Shown piece by piece: positions 39,355 through 47,879 of a DNA stretch of 64,000 nucleotides. The first letter of the stretch is position 1. The number at the start of each line of letters is the position of its first letter. The translations under genes and the position numbers were made by a program. This DNA is from Puia sp. (lineage in GTDB: Bacteria; Bacteroidota; Bacteroidia; Chitinophagales; Chitinophagaceae): NCBI GenBank assembly GCA_031292515.1, contig JARLGZ010000004.1:1-64000 (forward strand). Direction: 5' to 3'. Under the pieces are notes generated by a model, which saw only the letters and a list, made by a program, of their open reading frames with translations, made no database searches and was not told where the DNA came from.

Positions 39355-39850
39355 ATGACCAAAACCATGAGCAATAGTGGCGGCGACGGTATCAGCAATA
39401 AAAAGAGCTTGTCCCCGAAACAACGTGAACAACTACTCGGCACGCTGAAGGCCCGTTTTGAAAAGAACGCAAACCGGCATAAAGGTCTTAATTGGGCCGA
39501 ATTACAGGCAAAGCTCGAAGCGAATCCCGGAAAACTTTGGTCTCTCAATGAAATGGAAAGAACCGGCGGAGAACCGGATGTGGTTCGTTATGATAAAAAG
39601 ACAGGCGAATACATTTTTTTTGATTGCTCGGCGGAAAGTCCCAAAGACCGCAGAAGAACAATACCGGGAACTGCAGAAACTTGGAATTTTCGACGCCAAA
39701 ACATCGAGCTGGCTGAAAACGCCTTCCGATATCAGGCAACTCGGCGGCGCCGTCTTCGCCGATTACCGCTACGGCATCGTCTTCGTGTATCACAATGGCG
39801 CAGAATCTTATTATGCCGCCAGAGGGTTCCGTGGTGCGCTAAGGGTCTAA
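39355..39850 (+). pseudogene. DUF4256 gene with an internal deletion and frameshift
   Basis: The first frame reads KQREQLLGTLKARFEKNANR, HKGLNWAELQAKLEANPGKL, then WSLNEMERTGGEPDVV and EYIFFDCSAESPKDRR. Near 39655 the family sequence continues in another frame as EEQYRELQKLGIFDAKTSSW, LKTPSDIRQLGGAVFADYRY and YHNGAESYYAARGFRG. DUF4256 proteins are about 185 residues; about 35 codons that normally lie between these halves are missing, including a CYDRAALESRK-like segment. Flanking halves are well kept, so this is a recent knockout of a small cytoplasmic protein of unknown function. Confidence 0.75.
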
Positions 39851-39884
39851 ATTTCAAAGACAGATAAACGTAACGAAACATACT

Positions 39885-40481
39885 ATGACAAAGAGAAGCA
39901 GGAACCCTAAGGCTGATTTTTATTTTGACAAAGCAGAAAAATGGCAGAAAGAAATCGGAAAATTGAGAACGATCATCCTTGACTGCGGGCTGACGGAAGA
40001 ATTGAAATGGGGCGCTCCTTGTTACTCGTTTCAGGAAAGCAATATCGTATTAATACATACGTTTAAAGAATACTGTGCACTTTTGTTTTTCAAAGGAGCA
40101 TTGTTGGATGACGCCGACGGCATCCTAATCCAGCAAACGAAGAATGTGCAGGCGGGGCGCCAAATCCGGTTCACCAATGCCCGGGAAATAGCTAAGATGA
40201 AAAACATCCTGAAATCCTATATCTATCAAGCCATTGAAGTGGAAAAAGCCGGTTTGAAAGTGAATCTTAAAAAAACCGCGGAATTCATCATTCCTCAGGA
40301 ATTCAAACAAAAATTAGATGAAATCCCTGCCTTGAAAACCGCTTTTGACGCGCTGACACCGGGAAGACAAAGAGCTTACATCCTTCATTTCTCAGCCCCA
40401 AAACAATCCAAAACCCGGGAGTCAAGGGTCGAAAAATATATGAGCCAAATTCTCAATGGAAAGGGCTTAAATGATCTGTAG
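39885..40481 (+). CDS. DUF1801/YdeI-type protein
   Basis: The 198-residue protein starts with a DUF1801 fold (KADFYFDKAEKWQKEIGKLR, LTEELKWGAPCYSFQESNIV, HTFKEYCALLFFKGALLDDA) and ends with a YdeI/OmpD-associated-like helical part (IPQEFKQKLDEIPALKTAFD, LTPGRQRAYILHFSAPKQSK). Two-part proteins of this type are common in Bacteroidota and cytoplasmic; the biochemical role is not established. It lies 34 bp after the broken DUF4256 gene and may still belong to the ArsR-led cluster. Confidence 0.85.
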   Translation: MTKRSRNPKADFYFDKAEKWQKEIGKLRTIILDCGLTEELKWGAPCYSFQESNIVLIHTFKEYCALLFFKGALLDDADGILIQQTKNVQAGRQIRFTNAREIAKMKNILKSYIYQAIEVEKAGLKVNLKKTAEFIIPQEFKQKLDEIPALKTAFDALTPGRQRAYILHFSAPKQSKTRESRVEKYMSQILNGKGLNDL

Positions 40482-40512
40482 ATTTTTACCCGTTCTCTTC
40501 CAAAAAGTCAGG

Positions 40513-40920
40513 CTAATTCTTTGCAGCCTGCCATTTCGATCTGGTAGCCCAGGGGAAGACCAGCATGCCGTTGCCGGATTCAACCGTAAGATTTCCATTG
40601 AGCCCCGCTAAAAAGACGTCGATCCCGTAGTCGCCCTTGCCATATTCGGATAGAGATATAGTCCCGGACGAAGGGTCCACCCCCCCTTTCATAACTGCGG
40701 GGGCGCCACCGTGAAGGGATTGCAAGGTACCGGTGACGCCATTGTTGGCATCAACTACTATCTGCAAGGTGCCGGTATCAAAAGTATTGGGATTTGTTGC
40801 TATTATAGTACTACTATAACTCCCGCTCCAGGTACCTGCATATTTTGACATGCCCGTGTTCCTGGAACAACCAATGGCAGTTATCAGGGACAGTACGACA
40901 ATGACGATAGACTTTTTCAC
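40513..40920 (-). CDS. Putative lipoprotein, beta-rich, function unknown
   Basis: Starting at GTG 40920 the product is VKKSIVIVVLSLITAIGCSR, a signal with lipobox ITAIGC, then about 115 residues of beta-rich sequence (TLQIVVDANNGVTGTL, SSGTISLSEYGKGDYGIDVF, GNLTVESGNGMLVFPW). The repeated pattern resembles small lipocalin- or jelly-roll-like secreted domains, but I recognise no family. An ATG at 40965 in frame would add 15 residues before the signal and hide the lysine-start typical of lipoproteins, so GTG is preferred. Confidence 0.65.
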   Translation of the reverse strand: MKKSIVIVVLSLITAIGCSRNTGMSKYAGTWSGSYSSTIIATNPNTFDTGTLQIVVDANNGVTGTLQSLHGGAPAVMKGGVDPSSGTISLSEYGKGDYGIDVFLAGLNGNLTVESGNGMLVFPWATRSKWQAAKN

Positions 40921-41005
40921 GGATACTTTTTTTAGAAGACAATCAGGCTTCCCGGAACGTTGCAAGTCATAAAAGATATTACCTCATTTTGCCCCCTGAT
41001 CGCGG

Positions 41006-41407
41006 TTAGTGGATTGGGTTATACTGCTCGTCGGTGACCTGTTCCATCCAATCGACGGGCGACCCGTATAACTTCTCCTGGATGGCTATATGACTCATCG
41101 CCGTGGTAGCCGTCGCCCCATGCCAATGCTTTTCCCCCGGCGTGAAGTATATGACATCTCCCTGATGGATCTCCTCCCTCGGTCCGCCTTCACGCTGCAC
41201 CCAGCCGGCGCCTGCGGTGACAATTAATGTCTGACCGAATGGATGGGTATGCCACGCCGTCCGGGCTGCCGGTTCAAAGGTCACCAATGCCATGGCGACG
41301 CGCGACGGCTCCGGCGGATTGATCAGCGGATCGATCCTTACCGTTCCTGTAAAATATTCTGCGGGGCCCTTCCCCGAAGGCTGTGAACCGATACGTTTGA
41401 TTTCCAT
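41006..41407 (-). CDS. Cupin-domain protein
   Basis: The 133-residue protein has the two cupin motifs: [20 protein letters not shown] (H-x-H...), and [17 protein letters not shown] (G..P.gxxH). It resembles small (R)-mandelonitrile-lyase-like or carboxymuconolactone-associated cupins, metal-dependent cytoplasmic proteins with varied activities. No operon partner is close. Substrate unknown. Confidence 0.85.
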   Translation of the reverse strand: MEIKRIGSQPSGKGPAEYFTGTVRIDPLINPPEPSRVAMALVTFEPAARTAWHTHPFGQTLIVTAGAGWVQREGGPREEIHQGDVIYFTPGEKHWHGATATTAMSHIAIQEKLYGSPVDWMEQVTDEQYNPIH

Positions 41408-41454
41408 ATTATCTTCTTTAAAAACACAAAGTTACACACTTTAACCTTGCCCGA

Positions 41455-41679
41455 TCAATCCTGCAGCGGCTCACAATGATACCCGTATCCCGCAAGCAGT
41501 GATTGAACGGCTATATCTTCGACAGATTCGTACGGGCTCTCTATCCGCAATATCCTGTCGCAGTCATCCATATCGAAATTGATGCTGCAATGAGCATAAC
41601 ATTCCTTGAGCACGAGGACAATATCCGCGGCGGCATCCTGGTCGGGCACATCGGTCCTGAATACCTGTACAGTTTTCAT
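41455..41679 (-). CDS. Small ferredoxin-fold-like protein, function unknown
   Basis: From ATG 41679 the protein is 74 residues (MKTVQVFRTDVPDQDAAADI, LKECYAHCSINFDMDDCDRI, LRIESPYESVEDIAVQSLLA). The beta-alpha-beta order and length resemble heavy-metal-associated-like folds without the CxxC motif. It is 29 bp downstream of the porin gene stop on the same strand and may be co-transcribed. No activity can be assigned. Confidence 0.6.
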   Translation of the reverse strand: MKTVQVFRTDVPDQDAAADIVLVLKECYAHCSINFDMDDCDRILRIESPYESVEDIAVQSLLAGYGYHCEPLQD

Positions 41680-41708
41680 ATTTACTTTATAACGTGACGG
41701 GATCATCA

Positions 41709-42296
41709 TTAAAAAATGTAAAAAACGCTGGCCTGTATAACACTGTTCCGGAAATCCGGCTTTTCATCCGAAAGCTGAAAATCGCCGACTTTAGACAGTC
41801 CCGCAACATACCTTACGCCGATACCAAACCCGCTTTTTGACTGAAATCCCAATCCTCCGACCGCCGACAGGTCCAGCTTTTTTGCAAATTCCCCGATCGG
41901 TGTACTGCCGATATTCTCGCTGGTGCGCATGCCGACCTGGGGACCGGCTTCGATATATAGCCCCGGGTTCGTGCGATATTTCAAAAGAAAGGGTACTGTG
42001 AAATAGTTAACCTTTACATTCTGGCTTTCGAACAGATCACCCTTTATTTTCGCTCCCTGCGAAGAAAAAAGGAACTCCTCCTGGATGAACAGATTTTTTG
42101 TCAATTGGAAGTCCAGCAATGCGCCCGCATGGAAGCCCACCAAGCCATCCGAGCTAAAATTTTCCTGGGTATAGTTGCTATAATTCGCTCCGGCCTTGAG
42201 ACCAAAATGGATTCTTTGCATAAGACCCTGTACAAAACCCTGGCTGAAACTTCTGGCAGATACTAAAACGCAGCAAATAAGAATTAGCTTTTTCAT
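41709..42296 (-). CDS. Porin-family outer-membrane beta-barrel protein
   Basis: The 195-residue protein has a signal peptide (LILICCVLVSARSFSQG) and an eight-strand-type barrel pattern: HFGLKAGANYSNYTQENFSS, GFHAGALLDFQLTKNLFIQE, YFTVPFLLKYRTNPGLYIEA, GPQVGMRT and a closing strand SVIQASVFYIF with terminal Phe. It fits the OMP_b-brl_2 group and lies in the outer membrane. Two candidate TetR operators (42312-42329 and 42373-42392) are in its upstream region, and the TetR gene lies just before it. Confidence 0.85.
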   Translation of the reverse strand: MKKLILICCVLVSARSFSQGFVQGLMQRIHFGLKAGANYSNYTQENFSSDGLVGFHAGALLDFQLTKNLFIQEEFLFSSQGAKIKGDLFESQNVKVNYFTVPFLLKYRTNPGLYIEAGPQVGMRTSENIGSTPIGEFAKKLDLSAVGGLGFQSKSGFGIGVRYVAGLSKVGDFQLSDEKPDFRNSVIQASVFYIF

Positions 42297-42311
42297 GTAC
42301 GTGTTTTTATA

Positions 42312-42392
42312 TTTAGCATTTTTGTCAATTTAAGGACATAACATCCCTACCCTGCCTCGCTTTTCCGGCTTTTATTAGCATTTTTGATAAAT
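42312..42392. promoter_or_regulatory. Two copies of an 18-bp candidate TetR operator upstream of the porin gene
   Basis: tttagcatttttgtcaat (42312-42329) and ttagcatttttgataaat (about 42375-42392) match TTTARCAWTTTTGTCAAA, a dyad of TTTRACA-type arms around TTTT. The first is 16 bp before the porin start. On the minus strand the motif begins TTGACA, so binding would block a TTG -33 element. Confidence 0.55.
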
Positions 42393-42438
42393 AAAAGGCA
42401 AAAAACAACACCCTCCCGGGCGCGGCGATTACCGGGAC

Positions 42439-43047
42439 TCAGTAACCCCGAAACAGCACTTTCATAACAAGCGTTTTTCTCTCCTCCATCATCTTCAAAT
42501 AGCGGGGCGTATCGATGTTCGCCATCTGCTGGAGTATGGGCTTATACAAGGTCGGATACGTACACAAAGAGAGGACGTTGATTAAGAACTGCTCCGGAGA
42601 CATCTTTGGGACAGTACCCTTAGCTATTTCGTCATTCAGGGCCTTACCGAGATTACGAAGCAGCTCCTTTCGCGTATCGTCTTCCAGGGGAATAAGCAAG
42701 GTTGAACCATCCCTGTTCATCTCAGTAACCAGGAACATTTCGAGATAAGGATATTTCATACCATGATCGATGGTCAGTTCCACAAATTCACCTATTTTTT
42801 CCTGAAAGGATTTCCCGTTTGAAAGCAAGAGATCTCTTAAACGGCCACGGGTTACCATTGACGCTTCCTTGAATACCGCTTCAAAAAGTTGATCCCTGCT
42901 TTGGAAATAATAATAAATAAGCCCGCGGTTGACACCAGCCTCCTTGGCGATAACCTGCGTCGTGGCATGGAGCCTGCCTTCCACGAAGAAAATGCGCATG
43001 GCCGTTTCTTTTATCAATTCTTCTGTCCGCGCGTCAACTACAGGCAT
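42439..43047 (-). CDS. TetR-family transcriptional regulator
   Basis: The 202-residue protein has an N-terminal TetR DNA-binding domain (ELIKETAMRIFFVEGRLHAT, TQVIAKEAGVNRGLIYYYFQ, SRDQLFEAVFKEA) and a helical ligand domain. The porin gene is next on the same strand and the receptor gene at 43232 is divergent. Copies of one dyad occur upstream of both its own start and the porin start, so autoregulation and control of the porin are likely. Ligand unknown. Confidence 0.88.
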   Translation of the reverse strand: MPVVDARTEELIKETAMRIFFVEGRLHATTQVIAKEAGVNRGLIYYYFQSRDQLFEAVFKEASMVTRGRLRDLLLSNGKSFQEKIGEFVELTIDHGMKYPYLEMFLVTEMNRDGSTLLIPLEDDTRKELLRNLGKALNDEIAKGTVPKMSPEQFLINVLSLCTYPTLYKPILQQMANIDTPRYLKMMEERKTLVMKVLFRGY

Positions 43048-43064
43048 TTGCTTTTCTTTATTTA

Positions 43065-43138
43065 TTTAGCAATTTTGTCAAACAAAGATAAGGACCTTTC
43101 TCAAATCTTCAAATCTGATTTAACATTTTTGTCAAATT
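43065..43138. promoter_or_regulatory. Two copies of the same 18-bp dyad upstream of tetR
   Basis: tttagcaattttgtcaaa (43065-43082) and tttaacatttttgtcaaa (43119-43136) are the best copies of the dyad TTTRACA-TTTT-TGTCAAA. They lie 18 and 72 bp from the TetR start, in the spacer shared with the divergent receptor gene. All four copies in the locus have the same orientation. Confidence 0.6.
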
Positions 43139-43192
43139 TAATTCGATGATCTTTTCCCCGTTTACCGCAATGTTTTCCGGGTTCCCCGCAAC

Positions 43193-43227
43193 TTGCCCGA
43201 ACGCAGGGGCGGCTCTGCCTAGTTTTA
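43193..43227 (+). promoter_or_regulatory. Candidate receptor promoter, paralogue of the one at 25265-25299
   Basis: TTG (43193-43195), 24 bp, TAGTTTTA (43220-43227), then cggc and ATG 43232. The -7 box differs by one base from TAnnTTTG. Spacing and the 15 bp from the box through the ATG match the other receptor gene at 13 of 15 positions. Confidence 0.5.
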
Positions 43228-43231
43228 CGGC

Positions 43232-45871
43232 ATGAAATCGAAGATTGACAACGAAATAATTAAAATGGGGCATTGCCGGACTCCGTTTCAGGAACCCCTG
43301 AAAAAGACAAATGCCCCGGCGAGTAAAAAAATAATACTCCTTTTCTGCGTGGTGCTGGCGATCGAGAACACATTCGCCCAGTCCGGCCCTCCCGGCCATG
43401 ATGGAGCTACCCCCACCCCCGTTTCCGGCCGCCTGTATGGCAAACTCGTCGACTCCTCCGGTCACGGAATCGGCCAGGCATCCGTCATGATCCTCAAAAT
43501 AAATACAGACCCGGGATCGGGCAAACGCAAGGACCAATTGCTGAAAGGAGGCGCCTCGCAGAATAACGGCGATTTCTCCTCGGAAGACCTGCCCGTGAAT
43601 ACGCCGCTGAAAATCACCATCACCGCCGTAGGCTATAAAGCCCTGACACAGGACCTCACCCTGACCCGGCAGTCTTCCGACAGAGACCTGGGCAACCTTC
43701 ACCTGGCCCCGACTGACCAACTGCTGCAACAGGTGGTTGTTACCGCCTCCAAACCCACCATTAGAATGGATATGGAAAAGAAAGTATTCGACGTCTCCAA
43801 AGACATCGTCAGCGTGGGAGGAACGGGGCTGGACGTATTAAAAAACGTGCCCGGCATCAATGTGGACATCGACGGAAACATTTCACTGAGGGGTAGTTCT
43901 CCCCAGATCATGGTTGATGGCAAACCCACGACCCTGACACTGGACGAAATCCCCTCCGACGCCATCGAAAGCGTAGAAGTCATCACGAACCCCTCCGCAA
44001 AATACGACGCCTCCGGCGGAGGAGCCGGCATCCTCAACGTTGTTCTCAAGAAAAACCGGAAGACAGGATACAACGGCAGCCTCAGGGCAGGGGTCGACAA
44101 ATACGGAGGAGCGAATGCCGGCGCCGGCCTCAATGTTCGCGAAAACAAGATCAACTTTTCCGCAGATGTCAACGCCAGACAGCAACGCGACCGCTCCACC
44201 GGCTCCATAAACCGGCTGGACCTCAGCACCACCCCCGCCACCGATCTCAATCAGCACGAACTGGATACGACAAAGGGTTCGATGCTATTCGGCCGCATAG
44301 GGCTGGATTATTTTGTTACCAACCGGACCACGCTTTCCCTGACCGGATTCGCCATGCACCACCACAACGAGACCACCTCGAATATCGCGCTGAACACCGA
44401 CAGCCTCTACATGGCCGGCAAGACCAGTCAATATAGCCAGGAAGAGATCAACAACACAAACACCTTCGATGGAAGAGGCGCCACCCTGGGCATTAAGCAA
44501 CTTTTCGCAAAAGACAAGGAAGAATGGACGGCAGACGCCAGCTACTTCTCGGGTACCGCGTCAAAAAACGCGCAATACGCTACCAACTACTACGCGAACG
44601 GCAGCGGATCCGCCGTAGCCGGTACCGAACTCCAAAAGATCGAAGGAGGGGGAAATGACCACAATATCATCCTTCAGACCGATTTTACCGATCCGCTGAC
44701 GCCAAAGACGACGCTGGAAGCCGGTCTGCGGGCAGCATTGCAAAGCCGGTTGAATATTAACGACAATTATACATACGATACTGATTCGTCGGCATACGTC
44801 CTGGTTCCGTCGGCAGCCAGCAACTATAAGAGCCAGAACAATGTTTACGCCGCCTATATGACCCTCGCCAGCAGCATCGGCAGCCTCAGTTATAAAATAG
44901 GCCTCCGGGCGGAAAGTTCCAATTATCAGGGCACCCTGCTGAATTCGGGTCAGCAATTCAGCAACCAGTATCCCGTCAGTCTCTTCCCCTCCGTGTTCCT
45001 CAGCCGGAAGATCGGCGAGGGACAGGAATTACAGCTAAGCTTCACCCGGCGTGTCAATCGCCCCAACTTCAACCAGCTGGTACCCTATACAGACTCTTCG
45101 AACAAACTGAACATCACCCGGGGAAATCCCGACCTGGTCCCGGAATTCACCGAATCCGCCGAGCTCTCTTATCTGAAGACCTTCGGACACAACGCCACCA
45201 TCATGGGCTCGGTCTATTATAAATATACCGACCACCTCATAACCGGTTATATCGAGGAAGATACAAACGTAGCCACGGCCAGCACTACCCTCATCAATAC
45301 CTATATCAACGCGGAATCCAGCTATTCGATGGGCGCCGAACTCACCGGCCAGTTGCCGCTCACAAAATGGTGGGACCTCACCACCAACCTGAATGTCTAT
45401 CACTCAAAGGTCAACGTCGCCGCCGAAGGCATCGTCCCCCGGGAGCCATTATGGAGCTGGTTCGGAAAGCTAAATACAAATTTCAAGTTGTCCCGCAGTC
45501 TGACCATGCAGGTATCGGGCATGTACCAATCGAAAACAAATCTGCCCGTCAACACCAACTCCAACCAGCCCGGACCGCCAAACATGACTTCGCAGAGCGC
45601 TTCCCAGGGGTACATCGCGTCATTCTATGAAGTCGACCTGGCCGTAAAGAAGACCTTCCTGGCGGGAAAGATGGCCGTCTCGCTTAGCGCCAACGATATC
45701 TTCCGCAGCCGGATCCAGGATCAATATACCTACAGCACTTATTTCACACAAGACTACAGCCGGATCAAAGATCCGCAAATGGTCAGGCTGAACTGGTCCT
45801 ATAACTTCGGAAAAGTGGATGCCAGCCTCTTCAAACGAAAAAACGCAAACGTCCAGAGCGACGAACAATAA
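43232..45871 (+). CDS. Outer-membrane beta-barrel receptor (TonB-dependent receptor-like), paralogue of 22603-25260
   Basis: The 879-residue protein has a charged 30-residue start, a hydrophobic export segment (IILLFCVVLAIENTFAQ), a CarboxypepD_reg domain (YGKLVDSSGHGIGQASVMIL), plug motifs TKPTIRMDMEKKVFDVSKDI-like and VEVITNPSAKYDASGGGAGI, and a long barrel ending in YNFGKVDASLFKRK. It is closely similar to the other receptor but lacks the Met/Pro-rich linker. The start ATG 43232 is kept because the same upstream box occurs before the paralogue; ATG 43265 would give a shorter signal region. The LytS and LytTR genes follow directly, and it probably responds to them. Confidence 0.85.
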   Translation: MKSKIDNEIIKMGHCRTPFQEPLKKTNAPASKKIILLFCVVLAIENTFAQSGPPGHDGATPTPVSGRLYGKLVDSSGHGIGQASVMILKINTDPGSGKRKDQLLKGGASQNNGDFSSEDLPVNTPLKITITAVGYKALTQDLTLTRQSSDRDLGNLHLAPTDQLLQQVVVTASKPTIRMDMEKKVFDVSKDIVSVGGTGLDVLKNVPGINVDIDGNISLRGSSPQIMVDGKPTTLTLDEIPSDAIESVEVITNPSAKYDASGGGAGILNVVLKKNRKTGYNGSLRAGVDKYGGANAGAGLNVRENKINFSADVNARQQRDRSTGSINRLDLSTTPATDLNQHELDTTKGSMLFGRIGLDYFVTNRTTLSLTGFAMHHHNETTSNIALNTDSLYMAGKTSQYSQEEINNTNTFDGRGATLGIKQLFAKDKEEWTADASYFSGTASKNAQYATNYYANGSGSAVAGTELQKIEGGGNDHNIILQTDFTDPLTPKTTLEAGLRAALQSRLNINDNYTYDTDSSAYVLVPSAASNYKSQNNVYAAYMTLASSIGSLSYKIGLRAESSNYQGTLLNSGQQFSNQYPVSLFPSVFLSRKIGEGQELQLSFTRRVNRPNFNQLVPYTDSSNKLNITRGNPDLVPEFTESAELSYLKTFGHNATIMGSVYYKYTDHLITGYIEEDTNVATASTTLINTYINAESSYSMGAELTGQLPLTKWWDLTTNLNVYHSKVNVAAEGIVPREPLWSWFGKLNTNFKLSRSLTMQVSGMYQSKTNLPVNTNSNQPGPPNMTSQSASQGYIASFYEVDLAVKKTFLAGKMAVSLSANDIFRSRIQDQYTYSTYFTQDYSRIKDPQMVRLNWSYNFGKVDASLFKRKNANVQSDEQ

Positions 45872-45888
45872 AACTTATATTTAGGTGT

Positions 45889-46938
45889 ATGAAAAAAACC
45901 TGGCACAAAGGACGCACGATCAGGGTACTGACCCACACAGCCGTCTGGGCGATCGCCTTATCACTGCCCTACCTGCTCGACAGCCACCACGGAATACCAC
46001 ACCATCATGACAACGATGGACATGAGCAGTCGTTTTTTTACCTGAACTTCATCACCAATATTCTTTGGATCGGCCCCTTTTACCTGAATGCCTATCTGCT
46101 CACGCCCGGGCTGTTCTACAAACGACGCTATGTGATCTATGCCGGTACGCAGGTCCTGGTATTCGGCATCATGCTGCTGATCCACGCCGGCCTGTTTATC
46201 TGCTTTTTCAATCTCCCTCATTTTAACCCCAAAGGCGCCATAGGCTTTCTGCTGCCTGCGTTTATCCTCACCACTGCGATCGGCACCACCTTCCGGCTGG
46301 TAAGGGACAGGATGCAGGCGGACCAGCTCGCACAAGAGAAACAGAAAGAGAATCTTAAAACCGAACTGTCTTTCCTGCGGTCCCAGATCAACCCGCACTT
46401 CATCTTTAACATCCTCAACAACCTGGTCGCACTGGAGCAAATGAAGTCCGAAGAACTGGGCCCTACGATCCTCAAACTTTCATCACTCATGCAGTATATG
46501 CTTTATGAGACGGATGAGGAGAGAGTGCCCCTCGCCAGGGAAGTGGATTATCTCCAAAGCTATATCGACCTTCAGCGACAGCGTTTCGGGACCAAAGTTC
46601 CCGTGAAAGTAATCAACGAAGTGCCGGACGCTTACTATGAAATAGAACCCATGCTGCTAATCCCGTTCGTAGAGAACGCGTTTAAGCACGGTGTCGGTAT
46701 GATAGAGAACCCGCTGATCGAGATCTCCCTGCACCTAAGCGGAGGTATATTGTATTTCTCCGTAAGGAACCGCTTCAACCCCTCGTCGGAGGAGATCAAA
46801 GACCGGACTTCCGGCATTGGTCTTGACAATGTCACGCGGAGATTAAATTTGCTATATGGAGACCAGCATGTTTTGCGCATCACCCGGGAAGACGGATGGT
46901 TTGCCATTGCGCTGGAAATAAATTTGCACGAATGCTAA
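45889..46938 (+). CDS. LytS/YehU-type sensor histidine kinase
   Basis: The 349-residue protein has four membrane helices, a His-rich loop after helix 1 (DSHHGIPHHHDNDGHE) that could bind metal, and a kinase core: LRSQINPHFIFNILNNLVAL, PMLLIPFVENAFKHG and GIGLDNVTRRLNLLY. It begins 17 bp after the receptor stop and overlaps the LytTR gene by 7 bp, so all three form an operon. It pairs with the kinase at 26045 as closest relative in the window. Confidence 0.89.
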   Translation: MKKTWHKGRTIRVLTHTAVWAIALSLPYLLDSHHGIPHHHDNDGHEQSFFYLNFITNILWIGPFYLNAYLLTPGLFYKRRYVIYAGTQVLVFGIMLLIHAGLFICFFNLPHFNPKGAIGFLLPAFILTTAIGTTFRLVRDRMQADQLAQEKQKENLKTELSFLRSQINPHFIFNILNNLVALEQMKSEELGPTILKLSSLMQYMLYETDEERVPLAREVDYLQSYIDLQRQRFGTKVPVKVINEVPDAYYEIEPMLLIPFVENAFKHGVGMIENPLIEISLHLSGGILYFSVRNRFNPSSEEIKDRTSGIGLDNVTRRLNLLYGDQHVLRITREDGWFAIALEINLHEC

Positions 46939-47645
46939 AATGTATCGCTATCGACGACGAGCCCCTGGCCTTAGGCCTGGTGGCGGACTATATAAGCCGG
47001 GTTCCCTTCCTCGAACTCGTGGCAAGTTGCGGAGACGCTTTTGAAGCCGCGCGTGCCCTGCAAGAGAAAGAAGTGGACCTCCTGTTCGTAGACATACAGA
47101 TGCCCGGCCTGACTGGCCTGCAATTCATACAGAGCCTGGCTAAACGGCCTATGGTGATTATCATCACAGCCTATAAAAAATTCGCCCCCGAAGGATTCGA
47201 GCTGGACGTAGTCGACTATATCGTGAAACCGGTGGGCCTGGACCGGTTCCTAAAAGCCGCCAATAAAGCACAGGAACTGCATCAATTGCGATCCGCCGCG
47301 GGCGCAGGATCGCCCCTCTCCTCCCCAGACTTCTTCTTTGTAAACGTGGATTATAGCCTGATCAAGGTCATGTTTGCAGACATCACCTGGATCGAAGGCT
47401 CGGGGGATTATGTAAAAATACATCTCAAAAGCACCCCGAGACCGCTGATGGTCAGAGCTAGCAACAGGAACATGGAAGCGGAGCTGCCAAAAGACAAATT
47501 CATCAGGATCCACAAATCATATATCCTCTCGATTGACAGCATTACAGCCGTTCGAAAAAACAGCGTGTTCATCGGCGAATTGGAGCTGCCCGTGGGCGAG
47601 ACCTACCGGGGCATCATCCGTCAGCTAACAGGGAAAAACCTATAG
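46932..47645 (+). CDS. LytTR-family response regulator
   Basis: From ATG 46932 the protein has 237 residues: receiver domain (LKCIAIDDEPLALGLVADYI, D54 in LLFVDIQMPG, then DVVDYIVKPV) and a LytTR domain (ITWIEGSGDYVKIHLK, DKFIRIHKSYILSI, LELPVGETYRGII). It is co-translated with the kinase, 7-bp overlap. It resembles the regulator at 25335 more than that at 27226. The stop codon region is duplicated just downstream (47639-47677). Confidence 0.9.
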   Translation: MLKCIAIDDEPLALGLVADYISRVPFLELVASCGDAFEAARALQEKEVDLLFVDIQMPGLTGLQFIQSLAKRPMVIIITAYKKFAPEGFELDVVDYIVKPVGLDRFLKAANKAQELHQLRSAAGAGSPLSSPDFFFVNVDYSLIKVMFADITWIEGSGDYVKIHLKSTPRPLMVRASNRNMEAELPKDKFIRIHKSYILSIDSITAVRKNSVFIGELELPVGETYRGIIRQLTGKNL

Positions 47646-47677
47646 AGAAAAGATCCAAACCTATAGAGAAGAGATCC
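47639..47677 (+). repeat. 18-bp direct duplication spanning the LytTR gene stop
   Basis: cctatagagaaaagatcc (47639-47656) and cctatagagaagagatcc (47660-47677) differ at one base. The first copy contains the end of the response regulator gene (tag stop). It is a recent tandem duplication in a 3' untranslated region. Confidence 0.65.
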
Positions 47678-47879
47678 GCCGCCCCCTTTCATACTATTCA
47701 TCCTCGGCCTGGTCACCGGCCGCTATCGCCGGCGTGACGGGATCGCCCGTTATTGTCTTTCGGGGTTACAATAAGACCTCAACTGAAATCTGTATCCCGT
47801 TTTTGTCATAATTTCGAACCACTATGCCCGACAAAGCAAAAAAGACAGCCGCTAACGACAGGTTCCCAAAAAGGAGCGG

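Noticed and set aside
43109-43729. 206-codon minus-strand frame over the receptor N-terminus
   Set aside because: Gly/Val-rich antisense shadow; it would also cover the TetR operators.
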